Assembly (NCBI GenBank): GCA_038363925.1
Contig: JAQQWL010000011.1
Location: forward strand, 5,270,001 to 5,334,000
Length of the DNA stretch: 64,000 bases
From: Apiospora phragmitis
Lineage: Eukaryota; Ascomycota; Sordariomycetes; Amphisphaeriales; Apiosporaceae
Direction: 5' to 3'
The notes below the pieces were generated by a model. That model ran no database searches. It was not told the origin of the DNA and saw nothing but the letters and a program-made list of their open reading frames with translations. Position numbers and translations under genes: made by a program. This document shows, piece by piece, positions 10,222 to 22,415 of this stretch (the stretch's first letter is position 1; the number at the start of each line of letters is the position of its first letter).

Positions 10222-13200
10222 CTACAACTGCTCAATGCTCGACACTAACTGATCAAGCTGGCCATCCCCATTGGATTGTAGCACCTCGGCAAGCAACCGC
10301 ACTGTTCCATTCAACCTGCGCTTTGCGACTTCGTTCTCGAGCTCCCTCGACTTCTTCGCTGCCACATCCATCACTTTCCTTGGGATGCGTGCAAGTCTTG
10401 CCACATTTTAGACCGTATGATCTGTGAGCAACCCCATCGGCTACCTCATACAAGAATGTGATTTCTTCATCTAAACCAGACGAAGCTTCGTCTGTATCCT
10501 CCATTGCTGAGTCGTCCATGACGCGTCCACTCTTGGTAGCCTCGAAACGCATATGCACGTTTCTTATCCGTCCCTCGAGACTATCGGCAACACGACTCAG
10601 ATTCTGGTAGTGTGTGATGAACAGTGTCAGGCACTTGTTCTCTTCCACGACCTGCTGCAGCACGGCCTGCGCGATGGCGGCGCCGTCGTGGGTGCTGGTG
10701 CCACGACCCAGCTCGTCGAGGATAACGAGGCTCCGCGGCGTCGCGGCGCGCAGGATCTGGGCCGTCTCCGAGACCTCGACCATGAAAGTACTCTCGCCCG
10801 CGAAGAGGTTGTCGTGGGCGCCCATCCGGGTGTGGATGGCGTCGGTGAGGGTGAGCTCCAAGGCGTCGGCGGGGACGAAGGACCCGACCTGGGCCAGCAG
10901 CACGAGGAGGGCGACGGCGCGCACGTAGGAGGATTTGCCGCCCATGTTGGGCCCGGTGATGAGCTGGGCCAGGGGGCCCGGCGCCGCCAGCGTGGTGGTG
11001 AAGGGGATGTAGGATGTGGTCAGTGTTTGCTCGGCGATGGGGTGGCGGCCGTTTTGCACGGAGATCGCAGGCGGGGAGTCGGAGGGCAAGAAGGTCGGTT
11101 TGGTGTAGCCAGGCAGTGCGGCCACTTTCGACAAGGAGAGCAGACAGTCTAGCGTGGCTAGGCCGGAGACGGCGTCACGCAGCGGTTGGTAGTCGGAAGC
11201 GACGGTGGATAGGAGCTCGGCAAAGGCCGCGTCACAAGCAGCGGCCAGCGCTTCCTTGTGTTGGTCGCGTTCCGAAACCAGCCGGACGACCTCGGGCGTG
11301 TGGAAGCGTGACAACTTCTTTGTCCCGCTGATCTTGATCCACGATGCCGGGACTTTCTTCAGGTCGGTATTGGCTACTTCGATCAGATACTCGATGCCCG
11401 CAACAGTGGCGTACTGCACGGGGATTTCTTGCCGAGTACTTGGGCTGCGGGCTGGCAATGAGCATCCAGCTCCTGCTCCACCGAAGCAATCCCCAATTTG
11501 TGGTCGGTGATGGCGTCCGTCTCCTCAGTCTCCCGGAAGAAGGAGTACTTGTCGTCTTTACGCGCAGCCTCGGCGTTGATGCGATCCAAGTATGACAGTA
11601 CCGAGGGTAAAATGGCTGGAAGAGAGGCCATGGCTTTGCTGATTGCCGGGGAGGCAAAGTCCGTGGTAGACCGTTGCTGGGAGTATTGGACGGCGATTCT
11701 TTGGAGGGTTTGCAGTACTGCCAAGAGCTCTGGTCGAGTGCACTTGCCGTAGTAGATACGAATTAAGCTGCGTTCCAGATCCGTTCTGATATTCACCAGC
11801 AGATTTTGCAGCTGGTCAACTTTGGGCGAGTTCTGGTTGTTGAGCAGTTCCCTCTACTGCTGCCACGCGCTCCTCGAGCTGGCCTTGGTCTAATAGGGGT
11901 CTACCCAGCCATTTGCGTAACAATCGTTTGCCAAACCTGGTGAGAGTCTTGTCCAAAGCCCAAAATAGACTTCCTTTCTCGGCCTGATCCGTCTGGTTTC
12001 GATACACCTCGAGGCTCTCCAATGTCGTACCGTTGATAAGCATGTGAGAGCGGGTACTGAAGGACTGAAAGTACTTTGTAAGATCAAAAATGTGCTCCAA
12101 GCCGTATTCTTTCAGATGGTTGATCATGGAAGAAAGGCATATGGTTACAGGCTCTGGAAGCTTGAGGACTTTGTCGAGGAGAGAGCTGGCGTGCTCGTTA
12201 TCCTCGCTCTCCTTGAGCTTATCCGCGTAGAATTGCGTGACGTGCGAGTAGGCTTCCGCAGCCGCCGTCTTTGATTTCGGTAACTTCTCGACACGACTGC
12301 GGTCTCCGAACACGTTGGTGCCGCTGGACAAGTGCTTTACCAGCTTATCTGTGCCTTTGGTAAGCTCGCCAACAATGAGAAACTCGCATGGGGAGATATG
12401 GAGCAGTCGCGTCTCGATCTCGCTACGCATGAAGCCATCCTCGAAACTATCGTATATGATGTCGCCTGTAGCGGGCTGAACGGCGATAATGCCGACATCG
12501 ACCTTTTCATCGGTGCCCCCACCCTTCGCCTTGGATTCGGTAATGCAGAGCAAGTATCCGCCAGAAGGCGAACTTCCTAGTTCGAGCTCGCCGATCTCAT
12601 CGACGTAGGTTCCCCTTGGTGTAGACATTGGTCAACTGTCTCACAAAGGGCGCATTTCTGTTGTCTCCAACTTTCTTGAGGGCTGCTGTTTCGATCTGTC
12701 GGATGACGCCGACCTTGTGCCCGGCGGCCACCAAGCGTTTGGCGTGGACCGGCAGTCGCGGTACGGGTATGCTGGCTGACGCAAAGCGATCGAGATGTGC
12801 TTCAGATGGGTGCTCATCATATCGCATTTTGCCTGGTATGCAGACTATACTAAGCTCCTTAGCGGCTATGCGAGCATCCTCGCCAAAGAAGCGGAATTTA
12901 TAGCCCACTTCCATGATCAGAAGGGTGTCCATGTTCTTCCGCTTGATGGCCAGAAACTGCTCCTCCATCGGGGTAAGCTTCCCCGTATTTCCCCCTTTTT
13001 CCGACCTTTCGGAGCTGGACGCTGCTCTTCCTCGTCCTCTTCGGCATCCTCGGCCTCTTCAGGGTTGGTCTGTTCGTCGCTGGTCTGCCACGCCCGCCCC
13101 TTGAGGCTATCTGGCCGGCCGAGCTTCTTCACAAATTTGGCATGCAAGTCTGCCTTCCTCTTTTTCTCTGCGGCATCATCTCCGTCGTCTTCGGTTCGAA

Positions 13201-13516
13201 CATAATTTTGCGAGGCCGATTCATCGTAGATGTAGCGCTCTGTCCGCGCAGCCGTCGGCTTGGCAGTGCTCTTGGTGTCAGACTTGGTGGCTGACGGTGA
13301 GGTAGCCTGGACAGCTACCGTCGAGGGCTTGGTTCGCTTTGTGGGGGTTTCATTTTCGTCATCCGATGCTGGCTCCAGCGAGCGCTTCTTGGAGCTGCTC
13401 CCCTCTGGTGTCTGACTTTGTTGGGCTTTCCAGATGGCGTTGAGGCCGTTGACGCTTTGGGGGGTAAAGAAGTTGGTAAGTGCTTGCTGCTTCTTCTCTT
13501 TCCCAGCTCCCGCCAT
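10222..13516 (-). CDS. msh3: DNA mismatch repair protein Msh3, interrupted by five single-base frameshifts
   Basis: Msh3 pairs with Msh2 as MutS-beta, which recognises insertion/deletion loops in DNA. Starting at ATG 13516, a PIP-type box QQALTNFF (residues 10-17) would bind PCNA. A Lys/Glu-rich linker follows, then the MutS mismatch-binding domain ([20 protein letters not shown]), connector, core, Walker [13 protein letters not shown] and Walker [13 protein letters not shown], and the C-terminal helices that mediate dimerisation. The gene is intronless here but cannot be read in one frame. Shifts occur at + strand 12991-13000 (C5T5, one base missing), 12612-12615 (C4, one extra), 11850-11852 (C3, one extra), 11425-11427 (T3, one missing) and 10406-10409 (T4, one extra). 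Allowing for these, the length is 1097 residues, close to that of fungal Msh3. Between shifts the protein looks fully conserved, so this is either assembly error or a very recent pseudogene. Confidence 0.9.
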
Positions 13517-14492
13517 CTTGTTGCAATGATTACTACACGGCCAGTTGTACAAATTGATTAGAAGGTGTTTGGAGACCAGAGGCGAGAGTTGATGATGGCG
13601 TCGGATTGGCTCGATACCAGTGACGTGACGTGACTTCTCGGGGCGCGATCAGCTTAACGCGCTTTCCGTGATTGGAGACGCGTAAGGCTAAACTGGTTTG
13701 ATCGGGGTCGATACCACCTAAAGCCCAGGGCTGCAGGGGTCAGTCGGTACCTGAACAGTGCCTGCGTGCTGCTTAACCCACTAATTGAGACCAACCCCGG
13801 ATTCCAGTTCTTTGACTTCAGAGTCCCCAATACCACTCGCCGAGCCAGAGTCACCCGTGATGGCCCTCTGTACTGCTACTGCTGCGCAGCAACCCGCTTG
13901 CCTTCGAAATCAAGGACACCTGTCAGCCATGGATGGGCTCTCCCCAGGTCTCGACCTTCTCTGGCTGTCTTCGGCCCCGCAACTGCATATATTACAATCT
14001 CTCAACGGGGCTTCTGCTGCCTGTGTAGGCCGGATGGCAGCCATCGTTGTTGCTGTTTCCCTGGGCCAATGGTTGACCATATTCGCCATGTACTGCTCGT
14101 AACTTCTCCCCAATTGAGCAGCCGATGGACCTCTACCCAACGAAGCAGAAGCCCAGCCGTTTGTGTATGTCTTGCCAAGAACGACGCCATCCTCTTTATA
14201 TGGCTAGTCAGGTGCATGCTTTACGCAGCATTGTCCCAGCGTTATTGGGCGGCCTATCATGAAACACTTGGCAGCTGGTAATAGATTGCCTCTCGGGACT
14301 CGTTGTCGGCATCTCTATACCCCTCAAAGCAGTCTCGCTCCAACGGGGCCATGGCTATTCTGGGCAGTTCTCCGTGGAGCAAACATCCACCATGTTTCCC
14401 AGCTCCCTGACGATCGCCCGACGAGCCAGCCAAGAGAAAAACTTCATCTATAAACAATCAAGGCACTGGCCACCATACTATCCCAGGGGTAT

Positions 14493-14498
14493 TTAGCC
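14493..14498 (-). promoter_or_regulatory. Candidate XlnR/Xyr1 site (GGCTAA on minus strand)
   Basis: The plus strand reads TTAGCC, the complement of the GGCTAA core bound by the xylanolytic activator XlnR/Xyr1, about 375 bases upstream of the xylanase start. A 6-bp match is expected by chance, so only its position upstream of a GH11 gene gives it weight. Confidence 0.4.
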
Positions 14499-14769
14499 GC
14501 CGGGAAATCGTTGACATAGTCCATCAGTCATTATACAGTTGCGGTTCCTATAGCTTGGCAAACTGGAACTCTATAGCTTGGCTCCCCAATCATCCAACTC
14601 ACATCCCACACTTTCAATCTATACCCCACAAATGCCGGCAGTCCTACGCCACAGGATCGCCATGGGGATTACCCTTCGTGTCAGGTCCCGGAAGCTCAAG
14701 TATGCATCATGATTAGGGATAGTGACGCGAGGCTGGCATGGTGAGGGGTGTGTAGGCCTGGATAGGGGC

Positions 14770-14775
14770 CCCCAG
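14770..14775 (-). promoter_or_regulatory. Candidate CreA/Cre1 carbon-repression site
   Basis: CCCCAG on the plus strand is the complement of CTGGGG, matching the SYGGRG consensus of the Cre1/CreA glucose repressor. It lies directly beside the TATA-like element of the xylanase promoter. It is a short motif, so support is modest. Confidence 0.35.
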
Positions 14776-14778
14776 GGA

Positions 14779-14784
14779 TATAAG
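14779..14784 (+). promoter_or_regulatory. TATA-like element of the xylanase gene
   Basis: TATAAG lies 90 bases upstream of the ATG, which itself sits in a good fungal start context (CACCATGG). The spacing fits a TATA box followed by a short leader. Confidence 0.5.
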
Positions 14785-14873
14785 AAGCTTGATGATCGCC
14801 AGTGACCTGAACAAGAAAGGATTCTCACCAGTCAGGCCCTTCACGCATCTGGCAGTCTTCACTACTATTCACC

Positions 14874-15590
<717 letters not shown>

Positions 15591-16137
15591 AGTCTCGGAC
15601 ACAGTCAGTGACAAGCGACAACACCGCCTGAATGCTCCAGGATGGGTTACTCTAGGGACTTGCATGCTCCGGCCCGTATCACCAGCCTAGAGTTATTGTC
15701 TGCACGTGCTGTTTTCCCAAGTTAACTGTCTGGAGCCTTGGGGGTCGTTCTCTGTCTATATCTTCTCTTTCGTCCTTGGCCTAGTGCTGATGTACATATC
15801 TTGTTCATTGGAAGGACTTTACCTACACCACAATATTTCCAGTCATTCTTCTGACTTACGTGATCGCAACTAATGCTCTAGGATACACAGGAGATGCGTG
15901 TATCCGTACGTGAACGCATGCATCATAATGTTGCCCTTCTTTGTGACAGCTAATAATACACCATCTCGATGCCGTCAGGCTCCCGGTAGAGACAGTATGA
16001 ACGAGGAAAGCCAACCCCAATGCAATACCCAAATCCCCCGCAAATGAACAAATTCGACATTTTCCAACCCTTGTATGAATTACAATACATCCTACAGTCG
16101 TACCATCTCCCTCATGTCTCGTAAGTTGCAGAAGGGT
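15591..16137. other. Intergenic region between convergent hydrolase genes
   Basis: 3' flanks of the xylanase (plus) and the subtilase (minus). No gene or notable repeat seen. Confidence 0.6.
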
Positions 16138-17740
16138 CTATGGTACGGTAACACCAGCACCGTTAAATGCGATCCTATTCGGACTTCCATTTGGGTCGTG
16201 TACCATATCTGGCGTGGCGAGCTCGATCAGTCGACGACGAACCATATCCGCGCCATACAGGTTCTCGTGCGAAATGAGATATGTTGCTAGGCCGGCTACG
16301 TGCGGAGAAGCTACCAACAGCCAGGAGACCTTGTCAGTTTCGTCATCCCATGCACATAGATAATTGTCCTGATATTGTACGGTACCGGCAGAAAAAAGCA
16401 GATGGATGGACAGGAGAGGGGGAAAACCCCCGGCCTTTGAAAAGGGGCTCTTAGAAACTCACCCATGCTCGTCCCGCTTAGCGTAGCGTACGCGCGACCG
16501 GTGACGTCGGGCCACGCGCTCATGATTCCGTCGCCCGGCGCGAACATGTCGACGCAAGGGCCCCAGTTGCTCCAGCTGGTCCGTCCGTCGGACTTGTCGA
16601 TGGCCGCGACGGTGGTTGCGTTGGCCCCCCGTGCGGGCGAGTACCCGCACGCGTCGGCGCCGTAGTTGCTCGCGGCCACCACCACCGTTATGCCCTGCGC
16701 GTAGGCCCGCTGCACCATGTCGTCGAGCGGCTGGTACGTCGGGCCCCCGATCGACATGTTGATCACGGAGCGCTTGATGACGCCCAGGGCCGTGGCGTTG
16801 CCGCAGGCTGGGATGTTGGTTTAGTTTTCTCTGAAGCACTCGGAAAATTACAAGAATACAAAAGAAAGGAGGTTCGGGAGGTTCTCGTACGTACCCCAAT
16901 CTATGGCTGCCATGACGCCAGACCACGTTCCTGCCGAGTTTTTGTCGAGGCACTTCACCGCCACCGGAATGGTGGTATTGTCGACTCCCACGGTGTTGCC
17001 AGCGGCGGTGGCCGCCGTGTGGGTTCCATGGCCGTTATCATCATCATCCTGCATGCCATGTTAGCCTGTGTGCCTGCCCACCTCCTTTATTCTGATGAAG
17101 TATTTACCGGAGCACCGTCAATGAAATTCTTGCCCCAGACGGCTCGACCGCCGAACTCCTGATGTTTCAGCTGGATGCCGGTGTCGAGAAAGTACGATCG
17201 TGTCTTCGGTGCTGATGTCTTGATATATCCGATCATCCCGGGCATGCGGTGGGAAATACGGACGAGTCCCCACGGCGGAGGGGACGCGGCATTCGAGTTG
17301 CCGCCGTCGTCTCGGGTTACGGGCTTCTTGATGGCCGCTTGCACCGTGACCTTCCCGTCTTGAGCAACGTAAGCAACCTGTTAAAGCACAATGTTAACTT
17401 CAATCAAGTAGTTTGCCCGAAGCCACGCGTTTTGAGTACTCACGTTTGGATGGTTCCTGATTGTTTCCAGCAATCCCTGGTCGCACTCGATATGGAAAGC
17501 ATGCAGTCCATTAACGTTCTCAAAGGTCTTCCGTAGACCTCGATGGGGGCCCAAAAGCGCCTTAGGCAAGGTACGCAGCGAGTTGTAATAGGCCGTTGCT
17601 GCTGGCGGCGCCAGGCCCTGATCCATGACCACGATCCAGCTGTTCTTGACAGCGTCTTTGACGTCACGGCTGATGAGCAACGCCTTGGCGAACACGGAGA
17701 GTGGCCAGAGGCAGAATATGATCAATCGGATCAATATCAT
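16138..17740 (-). CDS. Secreted subtilisin-like serine protease (S8A, proteinase K-like) with I9 propeptide
   Basis: Five exons on the minus strand (17740-17444, 17377-17108, 17048-16895, 16807-16463, 16310-16138) give 412 residues with GT-AG introns. A hydrophobic signal peptide (about residues 1-18) precedes an I9 inhibitor-type propeptide (SWIVVMDQG, then HAFHIECDQ). The catalytic triad is complete: Asp164 in YFLDTGIQ, His196 in DDNGHGTHTAA and Ser354 in SGTSMASPHVAGLATYL, the last created by the final splice. The oxyanion-hole Asn region reads VVVAASNYG. The enzyme is expected to be secreted as a zymogen and to degrade protein outside the cell. The propeptide-mature boundary around PPPWGLVRIS is typical of the proteinase K family. 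No frameshift. Confidence 0.93.
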
Positions 17741-18286
17741 CTTGTTTTTTATAGAAAAGCGGGCGGGTGCTCCGAACCGCGATGTGGGGTGGGTAGGGAA
17801 GTATAGGGTGCTGTATTGCCAGGGTTTACCGTCGTGGGGTGGAGAGTCGAGAGTCTATCCTTAGGAGTATTAGCCGGCAAAGCTAGATGCGAGCAGCAGG
17901 CGAAATAAGGGCTGCTGAATGTGATGATGCTTTGTTTATTTGTTTACCAGGTTGGCTGGTGAGCCTGAGCGGGAAAATCTGTGAGCGCGTTCTCTACAAC
18001 TCGCAACCAACTTGATGGAGGCCGTGTACAACGCTATCCGGCAACATTCTGGATTTTCAAGAACGGGGAAAGGGCATTTATCTTCGTATTTTCCATGGGG
18101 AATTCCGCACTTCTTGGTGAGTGAGAGATGGCGAACGACCTGTCATGTGAGGCAACCTCCCTCACATTCTTCCCACGCATGAGCATCCTGAGTTTTTGTC
18201 GGTTCTGGGTGTTAATCATGGAGCATTGAAACACTAGCAGTAATGCGAGCAACACTGTCGCTTACGGATATGACTATTTGAGAGAC

Positions 18287-18308
18287 ATATCGAAGTTCGA
18301 ATCGATAT
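18287..18308. repeat. Short perfect inverted repeat (7-bp arms)
   Basis: ATATCGA and TCGATAT flank an 8-base centre that includes the palindrome TTCGAA. It could form a hairpin or bind a dimeric factor. It may also be chance. Confidence 0.5.
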
Positions 18309-20811
18309 TGACCCCTGCTGGTAACCGTAGCTTCTCGCCCAGTCTCGGACCGGGCGGCTTCGCATAGTCTGTCCTCTTCATTCGGCCAATAATGTGTTGC
18401 TCGATGACACCTACCGCATTCGATACACTATCAATTTTTGATCATTCAATATATGTATGGTCAAGGGTGAGTTTGTCATTCTTCAGGTGGAAAGCGCCGA
18501 GTGTCCTGAGCAACCCCTTTTCGTCACATCTAACCACCATGGTTGGCGGCACGAAGATCTATCAACATAGCGAGGAGAATTCGAGTATTTCACATATTCC
18601 CTGGAAAGAATAGATATATGTTCTTCATAATGAGTCGGCTAGGGCACGGAAAAGAGTATTCTTGTATATTATATCAATATCTCTTCAATGTTGATATTGG
18701 TGCCTGGACGTAAACAACCCTCGCAAGGGGGTCTGTAAACTTCCCAAAAAGACCAGCAAAATACTGCATGGCATACATAGATACCCTCTCTGGATGATTC
18801 TCAGTTCCTAGTTTGCCAATGTTAGATACTGCAATGGGAAGCAGTAGCGAAAAGAATGATGGCGTTTTGCATGTCACAGTGGCTTCATGGTGTAACTGGA
18901 TGGACTTGCTCAAATCACCGCCATTGGCTCTTGAGCTGCGCCAACAGCCCCTTCACGAACTTCGATGGTATATAGTGGGAACACATGTTATTGCTTTTCA
19001 GCAGCTGAAAACGATTTTATCTATGTACAACGAAAGGGGTAACTAGACAGATACACAGACGGGTGGCATACGCTAGTATACCCAAAGCACGATGGCAGCT
19101 GTCCCGTGATGCTCACTGACACGAACAGCATAATGCCAAGTTTGGTAATCGGTCCTACATAGGCTACTGGGCTCGGCCTCAGGTTCTCGGACTGAGCTCG
19201 CACAGAGACCATGTCTTACATACGCGCATGTCTTTCGGAGTCCCATAGTTAAAAAGCACGACAAGACTACGGGATCCTTAAGCCCCCGACACACAGTGGA
19301 AGCAATGGGAAGTCAGCACAAAGAATGGGTTCTCAATATCGCGCACCGAAAGAACGAAGCAAAACTAGCATGAGGTGTGCTGTCCCAAGGGACACGGTTG
19401 CATCTGGCTACGTATTGAAGACGGTTTGCGATCTGGGAGTATTTTCTCATCGGCTTGCCACTCCTCTTCACCCATACCAACGCTCGTCGTGTGCGATTTC
19501 AAGCTAGTCGTGAGATTGTGGGAGAAGCGTGACCATAGCCTATTATTCAGTGCAGTAGACTCGAGTCGGCTAGCACTAACTCAATGGGTGCATCTGACAT
19601 ATTACCATATGCACGCCGAGGTGGAATAAGCAGACCAGACAACCCACCGACGGCCCTTCTGCATGACTTACTAACAGCCACATGGGTAGATGGGCCGAGA
19701 CATTGGGTTTCCCAGCTGGCTATTGGGGCGAGTAGTGTGTTCTATGGGGCGAGGCGGACGGTTGTCAGCTGCGAACCAAAATAGACCTGGCACGAGCCCA
19801 TGCGGTGATAGTTACATACCTACTTACCCAGTGGAAGTGCCGAATGCCCGACATTTGACCAAACTTGCCACTCCTGTTGATTGCCAAAGCGAAGAAGTTG
19901 ACTTGCTACGAACATAAGCCAAGCGCCCAAGGCGCTTCACAGAAAAATGCCTCATAGAGGGCCGCATCAGCGACAGGAGCTGGTGGATGAGTGGGAAATA
20001 GGCCTCCGGTACTCTGTATGCTATTTTTACCACCTTTGCGGCGTCAAGCCGTGTCGTCTAGGGCGATTCCTAGAACTCCAAGAGAAGTTTCTTGTCTGAG
20101 TTACTACTTCCCGTCAATGGTAAAACAAAATATGTTATTGGCGATCAATACTTGTCAGGACTAATGACAGGTCGCGTACAGTCGGCCGGCTTTCCTGAAC
20201 GGGCAACTCCCTGTCTGCTCTGCTCTGTTTGCTTGGCCCGCAGCAGGAAAATCCGGGGCGAGGCTCTTTCCGTGCTGTCAACGATGGCCGCACTACAACC
20301 TCCGCGCGCCGATCACTGTCGGAATCCAGTTAGTCCCCGCGGCCGCCACATAGAACGTCTGCGAAATGGGGGGGGGGACGGTGAGGAAAACACAACATAC
20401 AACAAGTACCTCCTCCCGCGGCCAAGCCCGTTTGCTCACCGTCTCATGCCATACCACCAAGGCATCGCGCGTTGACCCCTTCTGCCAAGCCTGCAGGTTA
20501 AGATGCCTAAGATAATCTTGCAACCCCGAATGCTCTCATGTGTTTTGCCGGTTGTCGTGCCCAAGCAGTTGGCATGCTTTCCAAAACGTCTCACCGATCT
20601 TGGGATGGCAGCCAGTTGGCGAGTTGGTTGACATCCGGGTGCCGAGTGATGGGAAGATAAAGTTCGGGCCAAGCAGCCAAGCAGAGGCCAAGTGCCATCG
20701 CCTCCCCCTCATCCCACAAAGCTTCCTTCTCCAAGGCTCCAAGGCCCCCCCAAGTGTAGGTTTCCGGGGAGGTGCTTACTTGTTCCTAAAGCTTGTTTCT
20801 GGTTTGGATGC

Positions 20812-20830
20812 ATATATATATATATATATA
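20812..20830. repeat. (AT)n microsatellite, possible TATA element
   Basis: An uninterrupted AT run of about 19 bases lies about 80 bases upstream of the ATG at 20909. At that distance it could serve as the TATA box of that gene. A tandem 12-bp duplication (CAATTTCGATAT, 20861-20884) lies between it and the start. Confidence 0.7.
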
Positions 20831-20908
20831 AGGGGGCGATTGCGCAACCCTCTTGCTTTTCAATTTCGATATCAATTTCGATATACGGTACTCCACTGCC
20901 GCTGTAGA

Positions 20909-21415
20909 ATGCCTCCTTCCGACACTTGCATGCTCTCATCTTCTGTCTCCACCATCCCTTGCGCAGGCAGGCGTGGCGACGACCAGTTCACCCTAACCCT
21001 ACCGTATCCGGACCGCCCGGCCTTCCATCCCACCCGGAGACACAGCGATTCCAGCTCGACTTCTTCGTCGTCCTCCTGCTCCTGGAAGTGCCCTCGCAGC
21101 TTATGCGCCATGAGCCCGGCCAGCGAGGCCTACTCACCTCCTTCGCCCCCGTCTGTGTCACCAGTCACGGCACATCGTACCAAGCGAACCATCAGCCCCG
21201 GTGTTTACATCTCCAAGGGAGAGGGCCACTCCGTTCGCCATTCCTGGATCATCGACGGCCGCCTTGTTGAATTCCCCTTCGCTGCCGCCATCCACATCAG
21301 GGATACTTACGGCCACAATACAGCCGGGCTGGCTCAGGCTACCTGCCCTCCCATAGCTATTCGCCCTGGCGCGAGACCCATCCCTACCGGCAGTGCTGAC
21401 GGTGGGCGCTCTTGA
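20909..21415 (+). CDS. Hypothetical Ser/Pro-rich protein
   Basis: A single-exon frame of 168 residues. The frame is open further upstream, but the ATG at 20909 is preferred because a TATA-like run and a short leader precede it. The first half is rich in Ser, Pro and Arg. The second half contains a more structured-looking segment (RTISPGVYISKGEGHSVRH, then SWIIDGRLVEFPFAAA). There is no signal peptide, membrane segment or family motif that I recognise. The length and composition change suggest a real gene, but no homology can be claimed. Confidence 0.5.
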   Translation: MPPSDTCMLSSSVSTIPCAGRRGDDQFTLTLPYPDRPAFHPTRRHSDSSSTSSSSSCSWKCPRSLCAMSPASEAYSPPSPPSVSPVTAHRTKRTISPGVYISKGEGHSVRHSWIIDGRLVEFPFAAAIHIRDTYGHNTAGLAQATCPPIAIRPGARPIPTGSADGGRS

Positions 21416-22415
21416 TGCTCCCAGCCTCGCAGTGAAGAGACATCTCTTTATTCTTTTTCTTCCCCAGGTAGGTGATCTTGGAGTGATTGCGCATGACTCT
21501 CGGCCCAGCCAGTAAACAACCTTCATCCAGATCACTGGACGTACTTCAAAGGCTTTATCTTCAATTTCCCCCTATTCTTGAGTCTGCGACTTGCAATCAT
21601 CGTTTGGAAGCCATGGTTGATTCATTGCTCACTACAATTTTAGATTATCAATGACCTTTGGTCATCTTGCTGGACTTCGGACGATTAGCGACTCTTTCTT
21701 TTCTCGGCATTTGGCATATACACCGACCGGGGTTCCTTGACTGCGAACTCTGTCATCAATCCATGACGAAAGATAGCAATGGGGTTGATTCTTAGCTGCT
21801 GTCAATACAATGCTCCATGCCTATCCGTGTGTGCGTTCGTGCGTGTGTTGCATCTAAGTCCCAGCATGCGTGCTGTTCACGAGAACTCCGAGACGACCTC
21901 CGTATCTATAGATGTATTCTCGGAGAGAATGGTAATGTACGTACACACAGCTGAGACAGTAGCTTTAAGTATGTGCGTGCGTGCGCTGCGAAGCTGCTTG
22001 GCTGCTTACTGTGCAGCATTGATTGACCCCTCGAGTTTTAGTGGTGGGGGCTCCAGCTACTGTACATTGATGTGAGCACCACTGCTATGCAATGCCTACT
22101 TCTGAGTAAAAGCATCTTAAGCTTAGTGGACTGTTTTAGTGGGTTGGTGCCTGTGGCTGCATGAATTGCAATGGTCATGCCGCTGCAGAACGGCTCTTTG
22201 GCCAATGCTACGTCACTCGACACGCCAAGTCATCATCAATCGGTCAAAACATTCTACCCTAGATCTCCATCAACAACCCCCGTCCTCCAAAACTTCTGCA
22301 TCGCATCCAGAGTAAAGAGCTGCAAGGGGGGAAACAAGCTTCAGAAACCACCCGATATCCTGCAGCTCCAGCTTCGCATCGCTATCGGACACCGGCGCCG
22401 TGATTTGCTTCGATC
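21416..22415. other. Intergenic region, no gene seen
   Basis: 1.0 kb between the hypothetical gene and the CSC1-type channel. It is presumably the promoter and leader of the channel gene. I see no repeats or frames of note. Confidence 0.55.

Larger units (their letters stand above)
13517..14873. other. Divergent intergenic region between msh3 and the xylanase gene
   Basis: This holds the upstream regions of msh3 (minus) and the GH11 xylanase (plus). No additional gene is supported. Candidate xylanase control sites near its right end are listed separately. Confidence 0.6.
17741..20908. other. 3.2-kb intergenic region without a recognisable gene
   Basis: This separates the subtilase (minus) from the hypothetical gene at 20909 (plus). 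Short open frames are present, but none carries a domain or splice structure I can support. It contains a perfect 7-bp inverted repeat at 18287-18308 and a run of ten G at 20368-20377. Confidence 0.5.

Noticed and set aside
10553..11152. A 199-codon plus-strand frame
   Set aside because: It is the antisense shadow of the GC-rich msh3 ATPase domain.
18287..18308. Possible tRNA T-loop (GTTCGAATC)
   Set aside because: No acceptor stem, anticodon arm or D-loop can be built around it. It is better explained as an inverted repeat.
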